From Verticillium longisporum (Eukaryota > Ascomycota > Sordariomycetes > Glomerellales > Plectosphaerellaceae): a stretch of DNA of 64,000 nucleotides. Of this stretch, positions 54,412 to 64,000 are shown piece after piece. How positions within the stretch are numbered: position 1 is the stretch's first letter; every line of letters begins with the position of its first letter. The DNA lies in the NCBI GenBank assembly GCA_019188255.1, contig JAETXT010000001.1:7936001-8000000 (forward strand). Direction: 5' to 3'. A model generated the notes under the pieces. It was not told the DNA's origin and did not search any database. It was given only the letters and a program-made list of their open reading frames with translations. A program made the position numbers and the translations under genes.

Positions 54412-55886
54412 CGTGGGCTTCAATGGCTCTGACTTGGGGATCTGGCGAGTCTGGCGGGGAGAATTGGAAGAAGAGCCGACAGGGGTGACCGCGGGCTTCA
54501 GATGAGGGCGGCGGTAGAGGGGTCGAAAAAGAGTGTATGGGTGAGATGTCAATCTCGACCCTGTAGTTTGGGTTTGAAAGAGTGTAACGATTCCAACGAG
54601 GGACCTGGTGATGAAGCTATCTACTACCTACCTCTGTCATACAAGGAGAACGACGCGAATTCCGTCCACAGCATGAGACAAGCAGCTGAAGGAGGAGGGA
54701 GCGAGAAGCACTGCACAGGGACAGTTCTCGCAAGCGGGATCTGGCGGCTAGGCCGGGACTTATTTAGAGAAAAAAAAAGCAACGACATGTGCCATGGTTC
54801 TGCTCCAGACAGGGGATCCAAACTCGTTGAACCTGAGCTACCGCACAAGGAATTTCCCCGCCATCATCGGCTGGTGAAGCCTCTATTAGGATTGACCGTG
54901 CCGGACGCGAGGCCGAGTGGTAGCATTGGCGACGGGTCGCCGGGGTAAGACCGTGAAGTTTAAAAGGGGTAAGCTTATGATCTGTATTGGTCCCCTTGCA
55001 GGGAGAAGCATGGGGGTGCCACTGGGCCAGAATGCTAAGAGTGTGGAAAGGCTATGCTGATGCATCGAATAGGGGAATGATCCGCTCCATTGAAATGAGC
55101 CTGATTGGTGGTGTGGTGTCTTGACACCCAGATGCCAAGGACATGAAGGGGGGGGAGAGAGGTCTAGATGGGATGAACAGGGCCGATTTGCAACACTCTG
55201 CAGAGGCAAAGGGCCTTTGCAAAAGGTCATCGACTGACAACCGATCACAAGACGTTGTCATACTATGTAGAGGCGTAGCCGTTGATAGGCTGATGGTTGA
55301 ACATAGTCGTTCCCTGATAACCTTGAGTTGCTGACAGTGCAAGGAAGCGAGTCAGCTGTGAAATGACTGACTGTATCTGTAACATGCGGGTAAACCTTAA
55401 CATGGACCACGGTTGAGCCTCACCTCCGTCCAAGCCGGCGGCTGAGGGTTCGCCAGGCTGTGAAGGCTTGAAGTGTAGGTACATGTAGACACGCAGTCTG
55501 CATTCCACACGTGTTGTGGTGTCTTGTCTCGTCGCGCTCTGTCTTCCATCAGAGGGCAAGATCATCGCTGTCAGCGCTTCAGGGTCCCGACAACGTGGTT
55601 TCTCCAGTCCTTGTGGCACGCAAATCCACCTCGTCATTCGTCCCTGTGGCGATCTGTCGGCCATGCATGGTATTACAGAAATGTAGAATTTTTGTTGGCC
55701 CCCCATGTTGAACGTGGGGTTGTGCCGTTGGGTTTCTCCCCAGATGAATGAAGCCGCCATATTGGCCCCTCCCCCCCTGAACGCCGTCCATGCTTCCTCT
55801 ATCGTACCAGTAATTGACCGTCACCAAACTATATGCGAAAAACCTAGTCGTGATTGCCGAGTGATAAGGCAGCGATGTCAGATGCT
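54412..55886. other. Intergenic, promoter of the GH55 gene
   Basis: 1.5 kb without a supported gene. Overlapping frames near 55263-55760 on both strands have no motifs. Confidence 0.5.
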
Positions 55887-57243
55887 TTACAGGATCTTCG
55901 GCGCATCGCCCAATGCAACGGTCGATCCGAGATCCTTGACCATGCCGCTGCCGCTGCCGCCGGCCCTCTTGCGCAGGACATTCTCGATGAACGCCTCGCC
56001 CGCCTTGTAACTGCTCCTGACAAGGGGTCCACTCGCGCAGTACAGGAATCCCAAGTCCAGCGCGCGCAGACGCCACTTCTCAAACTCGTCGGGCGTCACG
56101 TACTTTTCCACCTTGAGATGGCGCTTCGTGGGACGCATGTACTGGCCAAAGGTCACAATGTCGACATTGGCCTTGCGGAGTTCTAGGAACTGTTAGCAAG
56201 TGGTACTGGTTCAGAGTCATCCAGCAAGGGGAAAACCCACGCTTCAGAGCATCCTCAATCTCGTGGTCCTGCTCGCCGAGACCCAGCATCATGCTCGTCT
56301 TGGTGATGAGGCCAGGCTTGGCCTCCTTGGCCGCCGCCAGCACGCCCAGGCTCTGCTGAAAGGTGGCGCGGCGGTCGCGCACAAAGGGCGTCAGCGCCTC
56401 GACCGTCTCGACATTGTGGGCGTAGACGTCGAGGCCGCTCTCGGCGACAATCTTGACCATGTCGAGGTTGCCCCAAAAGTCGCCAGTCAGGGCCTCGACC
56501 AGCATGCCGGGCTTCTTGGCCTAGATCTTCATAATGGTCTCGGCAAAGAGGCGGGCGCCGCCGTCGGCGGGGTCGTCGCGGTCGACGGTCGACAGGACGA
56601 CGTAGCCGAGTCCCCAGCGCGCGAGGGCCTCGGCCGTGCACTCGGTCTCGTGGGGGACGAGAGGCGGCGGCGCGCGCGACGTCTTGACGCTGCAGAAGCG
56701 GCAGCCGCGCGTGCACGTGTCGCCCATGAGCATGATGGTCGCCGTCGCCGCGTTCTTGTCGTCGCCGCCCCAGCACTCGCCAATGTTGGGGCACCGCGCC
56801 TCCTCGCAGACGGTCGACAGCTTGAGGTCGCGCAGGTCCTTCTTGATCGCCGCAAAGTTGGCGTTGCCTGCCGGGATCGGCGTCTTGAGCCACTCGGGGA
56901 GCCGCGTCACCGTCTTCTTCTTGCCCGTCGCCGTCGTCACCTCGACTGTGCGGATCTCGTAGGCTTCCGAGGGCGAGAGGGGTGCCGAGCCACCCGTGGC
57001 GCCGCCGGCGATAAAGTCGTCGAGGGATGCGACTGTCTTGTCCTTGAAGTACGTCTTGCGGCGTGTCGTTGTCGGCGGCCTTGCCGACGAGGTTGTCGAT
57101 GATGTGCTGGTCGTAGAGGGAGCTGGGGGGATGGTGGCGAAGGTGCGCAGTGTTGTGCGAGCAGCGAGAGCCCTTGCCAGGGGGCCTCGCACATGGCGGA
57201 GGGGAGCTGCTGAAGATGCCATTTGTGACGAGTGACGATGCAA
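55887..57243 (-). CDS. LIP5: Lipoyl synthase, mitochondrial, with in-frame TAG
   Basis: Exons 57243-56241 and 56182-55887, intron 56183-56240, 432 codons. An Arg/Ser/Thr-rich mitochondrial leader precedes [16 protein letters not shown]. The auxiliary iron-sulfur site is [12 protein letters not shown] and the radical-SAM site is [45 protein letters not shown] and [19 protein letters not shown] follow in order. The enzyme inserts two sulfurs into octanoyl-protein to make lipoate for pyruvate and 2-oxoglutarate dehydrogenases. At 56521-56523 the codon after ETIMKI is TAG, where homologs usually have Lys or Gln; translation would end after the radical-SAM core begins. All else looks normal. It may be a sequence error, a true nonsense allele or a read-through stop. 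The gene symbol follows the yeast name. Confidence 0.85.
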
Positions 57244-57498
57244 TCCGTGGCTCGCAGTATCGGGTTGATGCGAGTAGGCGAGATATCGTCCCAGGTGTCG
57301 TCGAGATTGAAGATTCAGGGCGGGTTCTGTTGGGGCGGCGACTCACGGAAGCTGGGGTCGAAAATTGATGACAATTGCATGTATCGGATTGAATCGGCAT
57401 AAGACCCGACCCTCCAATAGCAGACAAGGCGGCTCCTGCTGAATCAGTGAGTGCGGATGGTGACATATTTGCTACTACGTCGAAGCTCTGACCATCAA

Positions 57499-57580
57499 GG
57501 CGAGGTGGCAGAGTGGTCTAATGCGATAGACTAGAAATCTATTCACTTCGGTGGCGCAGGTTCGAATCCTGCCCTCGTCG
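57499..57580 (+). tRNA. tRNA-Ser (AGA)
   Basis: 82 nt. Acceptor GGCGAGG pairs with CCTCGTC; D-arm GGCAGAGTGGTCTAATGC; anticodon arm ATAGA-CTAGAAA-TCTAT with AGA; a long variable arm (class II) with a cacttcggtg hairpin; T arm GCAGG-TTCGAAT-CCTGC; discriminator G, usual for serine. No intron. Confidence 0.95.
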
Positions 57581-58534
57581 AACTTTTAGTAGTGATCGGC
57601 GCGTGTCATGTTTTGTCGATCGCACATCTCTTGCGGACAACAACCATGACGGCAGCTTTGCTTCGCATATCCTGCCCCTCCCCTCAATAGTAACCCAGAT
57701 TCAACATTCTGTAATCACAGGTCATGATAAGCCTCGAATGAGACGACATGATGTGCTTCACTCTCATCTACCTGGGGCCATCCTTGTTTGCACGAGAAGT
57801 CTCATTCAAATCTCAACTATCTTCATCAGGCGTCAAGGAGCCGTGGATTACGGGCAAAAATCAATCACCAACCGCATACCGAAAGGCACTCAGCTTTTGA
57901 TCGTTCGTCACCCATCACCCACGACTCGCTTTGCCGCGTGATCTCAAGAACCTAAACCATGGGGTATCGTGTCAACAATTCACAAGAAATGAACTGTTCT
58001 TCCGTCAAAAGCCTCCAAATCCTCCAAGCCAATAAAAACCAGCGCCACGCCATCCGCTGCCTGGACCTCTGCCATCCGCTGCATGCTCGTCCTCGGGTCC
58101 GTGGCCCAGGAGGCTTCGCTTCATGAGCGGACAGTACCTGGTGACGCTGACGACAGCCCAAGGGCCGCGCCATGACATCATTCGCCGGAGAGCAGTCCAG
58201 GTCGGAGAGGCGCATGATCGCACTCAACGCGGCCAGTATTGTCGCCCGGACCATATGAAAGAAAGCAAAACAGAGTTTTTTGGTTTTCCCAACCAGACCA
58301 ACCCCAACTCTGGTCAACACCGCCTAATGCAGGCCGACAAAAAATCCGAAAATTGTGAATAAAAGCCAAAAAAAGGGGGGAGAAGGGCAAGGTAGAAAGG
58401 ATGATCGCATCCGAAGAGTTCGTCAGGTGAAATGCATGGAAAGCGCCGCCTAGCTCCGTACGCTGTACTCCTCCGTTGATGTCATGTCTCTTGATCGTGT
58501 CTCGCGCCAGTTGGCACATGCCGTGGTAGGTATG
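57581..58534. other. Intergenic
   Basis: About 950 bases between tRNA-Ser and the small cell-surface protein gene. Small frames only; none supported. Confidence 0.5.
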
Positions 58535-58891
58535 TTACATCAGTGAGAGGGCAGCAAGACCGGCGATACCGGCCATGACCATGTTGGAGACGCTGAGGGC
58601 CTGGCCGGCGTTCTCGTTGGAAGAGGTGACCTGGGCGGGAGCAGACGACGTCGTGGAGACGGAGACGGAGACGATGTCACTGGTGGCGCTGGGGATCTCA
58701 GACGTGATGGTCGCGTTGCGCGTGGCAGTGAAGGTGGCCGTCTCGACAACCTTGGCGAGCATGATGGTCTGGGTCAGGGTGACGGTGGCAGTCGTGATCG
58801 AAGTGTCGTACTTGTCGTCCTTGTCATCCTCGCCCTGGGCCATGGCCAGGGCGGGAAGGAAGATGGCGCTGAAGAGCGTGGTGGCCTTCAT
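58535..58891 (-). CDS. Small GPI-anchored-type Ser/Thr-rich cell-surface protein
   Basis: Intronless, 118 aa. Signal peptide MKATTLFSAIFLPALAMAQG, an acidic patch (EDDKDDKYD), a central region of Thr/Ser/Val repeats (ITTATVTLTQTIML, ATFTATRNATITSEI) suited to O-mannosylation, one N-glycosylation sequon (NAT), and a C-terminal hydrophobic tail (VMAGIAGLAALSLM) preceded by SSNENAG, a plausible omega site. This layout is common among small fungal cell-wall proteins; no specific family recognised. A GC-rich leader lies upstream, and the start is the first ATG. Confidence 0.8.
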   Translation of the reverse strand: MKATTLFSAIFLPALAMAQGEDDKDDKYDTSITTATVTLTQTIMLAKVVETATFTATRNATITSEIPSATSDIVSVSVSTTSSAPAQVTSSNENAGQALSVSNMVMAGIAGLAALSLM

Positions 58892-61800
58892 GTTGTTGAT
58901 GGTGGATGATGGGATGATTGATAGTTGAGGGCGCTGTCAAAGCGGCGTCGTAGTCGTCGTAGATACAGGGTATGTCTGATGATCTCCAAAGAAAGAGGGT
59001 GATCGTCGAGATATGTCCAAAGGAGGGCGTAAAAGTCTTATGCTTTCAGATAGTCCAGTCTGGGGATGCTGTTTCCAAATCTCTCAAAGATAGTGTGGCC
59101 CTGGCGACGTGTATATGCTCCGAGAGGGGGGGCTCAGTGTCCATATATCGAGTCGACGATGTGGAGAGGCTGAAGGGGGCCGAAACGGCAAAGTGGGTTG
59201 TTTGTGTATAAGTGAGGTTGTTTCGCGAGGGTCCTGATGCGCTCGAGCGTGAACAGCGGCTGAGACTTTGCCAACGAAGTCTGTGTGTTGTTGAAGTAGA
59301 CGGAGGTTTGAGGTGCGGTGAGGTGAGGGTCGTGAAAAGATGAGCAGTGAAAGGAGCGCAAGCGCGGGTCTATGAGGGAAATGGAGGGCGAGGCGCGGGT
59401 TAAAGTGGCTTCAGACGCGGGAAGAGAAGGACTGGACGAGGGAGGTGTGGGTGGGCGGGAGTCAAAGGAAGGTGTACAGTAGTGAGTGGATGGTGTGGGT
59501 GGGCAAGGTGGGCAAGGCGGGTTGGGAAATGACTTCTTCACGGCATCTTGGATCGGAGGAAGGGGGGGGGGGGGGGGGCGAAAGACACTACCACCACAGC
59601 AACCAGTCTAGGCGAACCCACACGGAGGTGTTAGGTAGGCGCGACGGGTATCTGGGACTGGACTGGAAACCGCCCAGCAGTACCCCAGCAGGAACGGGAA
59701 CAGGAGCAGGAGCAGGAGCAGGAGCAGTTGGCCAGCACAGGGCAAGCAAGGAAGGCACGCGAGACGTTGTGCCAGGGCCTCGGTGCGACAGAAACCAACA
59801 AGCAGGGCCGAGTGGTGGGTGCGAGACCCCTGCCAAATGCTGCAAGTGCCTGCAAGGTACCCGACCGCAAACCCCCCCGTCAGGCCTTGAGCCCAGACCT
59901 TGGATGTCTCGATACTTGGTGTCTCGCCCAGATTCCCTGTCAAAGGGAAGTAGGTGTACATCAATGTCGCAGCGGTGGGGGAAATTAGAAGGCACCTCAG
60001 TCCCAGCGTTTGTCCTGCGTTTCGCGGTTTGCAGGCCATGTACCGACCATCATGCTGTCATGGGTGGGTGCTAGCCAGCAACACACGTCGGGCGCTGTAC
60101 CTCCATTGTACATTGTGCGCCGGTGAGTCGCAGCGAGCGCTGGCGAACAAAGGGCGAACACCATTTCGCTCAATTGATCGCATGTCTCGACCTGACGGCT
60201 GTATTGCGCCCGACGTCACTAGAAGCGAGTCATATTCCTATTTCTCCTAGTCGCCGAACCTGCCTAGTTACAAGTTACGAACGGACCTAGATTCAGATGG
60301 CATGTGTGTTCGGAAATGAATGAAAGCCCTCGTGAGCAGGCTCATTAGACGCTTTTTATCCCAAATTGACGCCATTCACAGAACTGGGCAGCTCATCTTG
60401 TGAAGACGCCTCATGCGCGCCCACGAGCCCACGAGCCCACAAGCCAACGAAGCCCGCGCCCCCCTCAAAGGGCGCTCTGCACAATTTCCGATGTTAAACC
60501 TGCCGTCTTTCATTGGCCTCCAGGTACCGCCCTGTACCTGGTTGTGCCTGGTTCCTGGCGCTAGGCCTGAAGTGACCGGTGAGTGGTCGCCTGTGGGTCT
60601 GTGCAGCAAATTTCTGATCAAGATCTCCCGCACTTTCTGCTGTACATGGTACAGTATACCTTTGACAACCGCGCATCACGTCAGGGAAGGTAACAGGGAA
60701 GGAAGGTACAGTGGTATCCGTACCTTCCCGGCTTCCCATCGCTCCTGCCCGTCCCCTCCTAGCCTCATTGTCCGGCGAAGATCATCCTTTTGCGGAGGAG
60801 GGGGAGGGGGCCTCGCCCTCTCTATTGCTGTGCAGACGTGCAGACTCTGCTGTCCCAACTCGCCCGTGTGTCCACATGCCCACACCTACCTACCATCTAC
60901 CCACAACATCCCGAAGCGACAAAGGGTTGACAAGTCAGACTTCCAATCGGCAATCGACAGGCTGCAGTAGTCACCACCACCGCCGGGAAATCTCTGATCT
61001 GCCAACTCTGTTTGCAGACTGATTGAAGATTTTTTTTTCCGTCTTGCAAAGTGGCGATACTTGCCGCGACTCTTGGCCTCAATCGAAGCGTCTCGACCTT
61101 GGCTCGACTCATGGTCGGCTGGACCCGACCGCGAAACGTCTTTGTGCCGCTGTCGTCCCTCAGTCGTCGCAAAGTTTGTCTCCTGGGCACCCAGGGCACC
61201 TTGGCCCCAAGGCACCTTGACCCCCCCTTTCGTGCGGAAGCGCTGAAACGAACATGGCTCCAGACGAACCATGACGGTGACATCGTTGTCCACGCCGTCC
61301 ACAGGGGGACGACGAGACAAGACGCGTTGTGGCCATGGTCACCCTTGGGTCCCGACGTAGCACCATCGTGACACCAGCGTCTGCACGCCCACGCCCTCCC
61401 TCGCCGTTCAGTTTGTCTCTGCTTGGTCTCGAGAATTGCCCTTGTTGCCGTTACTCTGCCTTGGCCCACTCAGCACAATGCGCCGACAGCACCACCACCC
61501 CTGATCAAATCGCGCGCCGCTTCATTGGCTGTCGGCTGCTTCACCTGAATCGTGGCCAGCCCCAAAAGCCGAGCCACCACTGAATCACTGAATCACAGGC
61601 ATTGCGTGCGCCCTTGGCTCTCCCGCGGCAGCTCTGTCCGTCAGTGACCACCAACGTCGCAGCGTGTACAAACGCCGCAAAACGTTCCGACAAGGGCGTC
61701 AGACAAAGCAATAGGGGACCTGTCTCGACTTTGTGGACTGTGGCGCTCTCGCTCTGCCGCCCCTCGCTGTCGTCATGATGGACCTCGATTCGGGACACAT

Positions 61801-63490
61801 CGCCTGGTCCCTCCCTTAGTACAAGTATGCAGACGCCGTACCGCGTTGCGCTGTCCCTTGGCTTTAATCGTTGGCCAAGTCGTCGCCACGTCGACTGGCT
61901 TCCAGGCAGTCACGCTGGCAACCGCTGTTGTACAGTGGTCTAGAGTGATGGAGCTGAACAACGCGACTGAATCGTGACGACAGATGGGTCCCCAACGGCA
62001 TGCGCCTTTCAGCAGGTATCGATTCTTCAACGTTCTGACAAGTTCTTTGCGTGCTACTCATTCCAGAGTCACAATGGTACCTGCATGCCTCGCTTTGTCG
62101 GGAACTTGTCATCATTCCGCGCAAACCCAATAGGCAGGACTCGCCGTGTTCAACGCCATATTCAACGCGTGTTTCCAACCATGGCGGCTTTCAGGGTCCT
62201 CACCCAAGAGCGAAGACAATTGGGAAACGGAATCCCCGTCCATTCTCATCATAGGTCGTCTCGGCGATGCGCGACCATGAAGTACAGGTAGGTCTGTTCG
62301 TAGGCAGCTGGATTTGTCCTTGGTCGTCGTACCAGTCCTGAGTCGTCGTGTGCACATCCATCCTGGCTTCCTGCGGCAGTTACGTTGGTGTTTAGGAGTG
62401 TCAGAACATATCTACTGAAGTCGTGCTTGATGGCAGAAGCATCGTCAGTTATCGCTGCATTCCTGGCACGGTGCTTCCCCGCGCCGATGCTATCGAAGCG
62501 ACAGAAATGTAGATGACGCATGGCCTGTGGAATATTTCGAGCACTAGCCATTCGGTCTAGTTCGATACCCAACGCGCTCTTTCAGCTCTGTTCGGGTCAC
62601 GACGCCACCACGGAACGTTGCACCGCTTCTCCAGGCGACTTGGGCCAGTCGGTTTGTGGTGCTTAGGGTTCGCCACGATTGAGGCACATCTCGTGTCTTG
62701 GCATGAAGACGACCACAAAGGGGGACTGCGAAGTATGTTATCTGGCTCTTGGAATTTCCCTGCCGGTCTATCAGCCACTCTGGGTATGGCTAGCCCTCTG
62801 TGCAGATCGATGCCATCGAAGGGTGAGTAGAAGCAGAGAGGCTTCTATGCGTGCGTTTGCGAAAAGCTGTAAAGCATAGTCCCCGAGGAATATGCGCATC
62901 TCAGACACTCGACCTTTGCGAAGCAGTGGTCTGTACCGAGACACGCAGACCAAGGAGTGCTCATCACACAACAGAGCATGATCTCTGTATTTTATCTTGG
63001 CTCTTTCGCACCAGGTGGTATATGATAAATGCCGCTGGATGCTTACCTCGATCGATCGCAGTCGATCTTGAGAGGGTTGTCATTACCTTTTCGGCATTTC
63101 CATCTGTGACTACTATGGGTACGATTATCAAAGCAAGACAAAGACACGATGAGTCCAGTCCAATGCATTGGTGGAAACCTTTGATGAGTGGAACAAAACA
63201 TAAATATTTGATTGTAATCCATGACTGATATTCCTATACTTCACGGCGTCATCTAGACATCTTGAGAGACGGCTCATTCAAGTGCGAACAAGCGAGCATC
63301 GCCTGCAAGTCGCATTCTTATACATGCCTGCGAGAGCAATTGCAAGATCCACCGAATGTTTGGTGGGACAACTTGTTTATTATTTGCCATTAACTACGTA
63401 TCATTGTCGAAATGCTACCACCTCTGACCTCGATTCAAACCCTAGAGTCCGGCAACAAAGGTTTAAGAACCGGACCCACCACCGCATGTT
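58892..63490. other. 4.6 kb without a supported gene
   Basis: Composition is fairly GC-rich, not RIP-like, but open frames are short, overlap on opposite strands and lack motifs. Notable simple sequence: a G run of 17 (59562-59578) and five gcagga-type units (about 59700-59727). Non-coding RNA genes or leaders of neighbouring genes cannot be excluded. Confidence 0.4.
59562..59578 (+). repeat. G17 homopolymer
   Basis: Seventeen G in a row after ggagga. Such a tract is prone to length change and sequencing error, and could form a four-stranded structure. Confidence 0.85.
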
Positions 63491-63706
63491 TCAGCTCCAG
63501 TCTGATGAATCCTCCGACAGGAGTTGCGAATCCTTGGCTGTGATGACGTTCCAGAACTTAATTGCAAACTCAATCTGGTAGTCGAGAAGGAGCTGATCAA
63601 TGCATGCCTCGATATCAGACCGCCGCAGCTGCAGATCTGGAGATGGAAAATCAACAGAGGTCTCGAACGCGACTCTTTCTTTCTGCTGTCCACTAGTTGC
63701 AGGCAT
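63491..63706 (-). CDS. Possible last exon of a gene running off the right edge
   Basis: The frame reads VDFPSPDLQLRRSDIEACID then QLLLDYQIEFAIKFWNVI and ends at TGA 63491-63493. Composition is protein-like, in contrast to the surrounding frames. Further coding-like sequence lies upstream on the same strand to about 63888 in another frame (ASDVSVTINKHKVDR); the join was not found. No family recognised. Confidence 0.35.
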   Translation of the reverse strand: MPATSGQQKERVAFETSVDFPSPDLQLRRSDIEACIDQLLLDYQIEFAIKFWNVITAKDSQLLSEDSSDWS

Positions 63707-64000
63707 GAATACCTCCAGTCCGCCAGGCCAGGCCTTTTCGGCCGGTTGACGTTTGCCCGGTCCACCTTGTGCTTATTGATTGTAACCGAGACGTCGCTGG
63801 CTGTGGTGCGAGGATCGAGCTGGATACATCGGCAAGCCTTGTCTTTCAGATTTAACGTCGCCGTCAGCTTGGAGCCTGCTGCGCCCACTTTACGACAAAG
63901 CTCCTGATACCGGGCTTCGGGTTATCACACTGCATCGTCTTTGGCACCTTCAGAAGGTCGAGCTATCAGGTCTGGCCGTTCACGACAGGAATTGTATAGG

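Noticed and set aside
59562..59727. Telomere-like or CRISPR-like repeat
   Set aside because: The G run and gcagga units are plain simple sequence; there is no spaced repeat array, and CRISPR is not expected in a fungus.
60886..61469. Two overlapping minus-strand frames of 144 and 190 codons
   Set aside because: They share the same DNA in different frames with equal open frames opposite; no splice signal or motif favours either.

Overview
The window looks like nuclear DNA of a filamentous ascomycete (Pezizomycotina, most likely a Sordariomycete). Genes lie on both strands, most introns are 44-77 nt with GTRNGT-type donors, coding DNA is GC-rich, and AT-rich stretches show CpA to TpA decay as expected from repeat-induced point mutation (RIP). 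Recognisable fungal families include Rsm22/METTL17, a fused siroheme synthase (Met1-like), lipoyl synthase, a GH55 exo-beta-1,3-glucanase, a DPR-motif dehydrin-like protein and a DUF7730 protein. The genus cannot be named from sequence alone.

Layout. 1-1.7 kb: 3' part of a CorA-like membrane protein. 2.35-5.6 kb: decayed protein kinase fused to a von Willebrand A (vWA) domain. 5.8-7.0 kb: a scrap of a methyltransferase 3' end and a second, truncated vWA copy, which together indicate an old duplication of a [kinase-vWA]-[methyltransferase] pair. 7.2-12.9 kb: SAM methyltransferase, polytopic membrane protein and an FAD/NAD-binding oxidoreductase, a possible lipid-modifying module. 13.5-15.1 kb: secreted flavin amine oxidase. 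15.1-20.2 kb: gene-poor DNA with RIP-like decay and a Zn2Cys6 regulator whose zinc cysteines are lost. 20.2-22.5 kb: small hydrophilic protein and an APH-family phosphotransferase. 22.7-28.6 kb: complete, young Ty1/copia element with identical LTRs and a 5-bp target duplication. 28.6-30.6 kb: strongly AT-rich repeat graveyard. 30.6-31.8 kb: F-box protein.

33.6-41.5 kb: dehydrin-like protein, secreted protein with a repeat-bearing intron, condensation/acyltransferase-fold protein, tRNA-Lys and DUF7730 protein. 41.9-43.7 kb: siroheme synthase carrying a (GE)16 insertion. 43.7-46 kb: repeats. 46-51.6 kb: Rsm22, thioredoxin-like membrane protein and a SPOUT1-type RNA methyltransferase. 51.9-54.4 kb: GH55 glucanase. 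55.9-57.2 kb: lipoyl synthase with an in-frame TAG. 57.5 kb: tRNA-Ser(AGA). 58.5-58.9 kb: small GPI-anchored-type protein. The last 5 kb has no gene I can support firmly.

Several otherwise well-preserved genes carry single-base frameshifts in or beside short homopolymers or GC-rich repeats (CorA-like, kinase, siroheme synthase, SPOUT1, perhaps the small gene at 20.2 kb). A shared technical cause (assembly indels) is at least as likely as real decay. Exon joins were inferred by eye from splice motifs and resumed similarity; family names come from motif recognition, not a database search.
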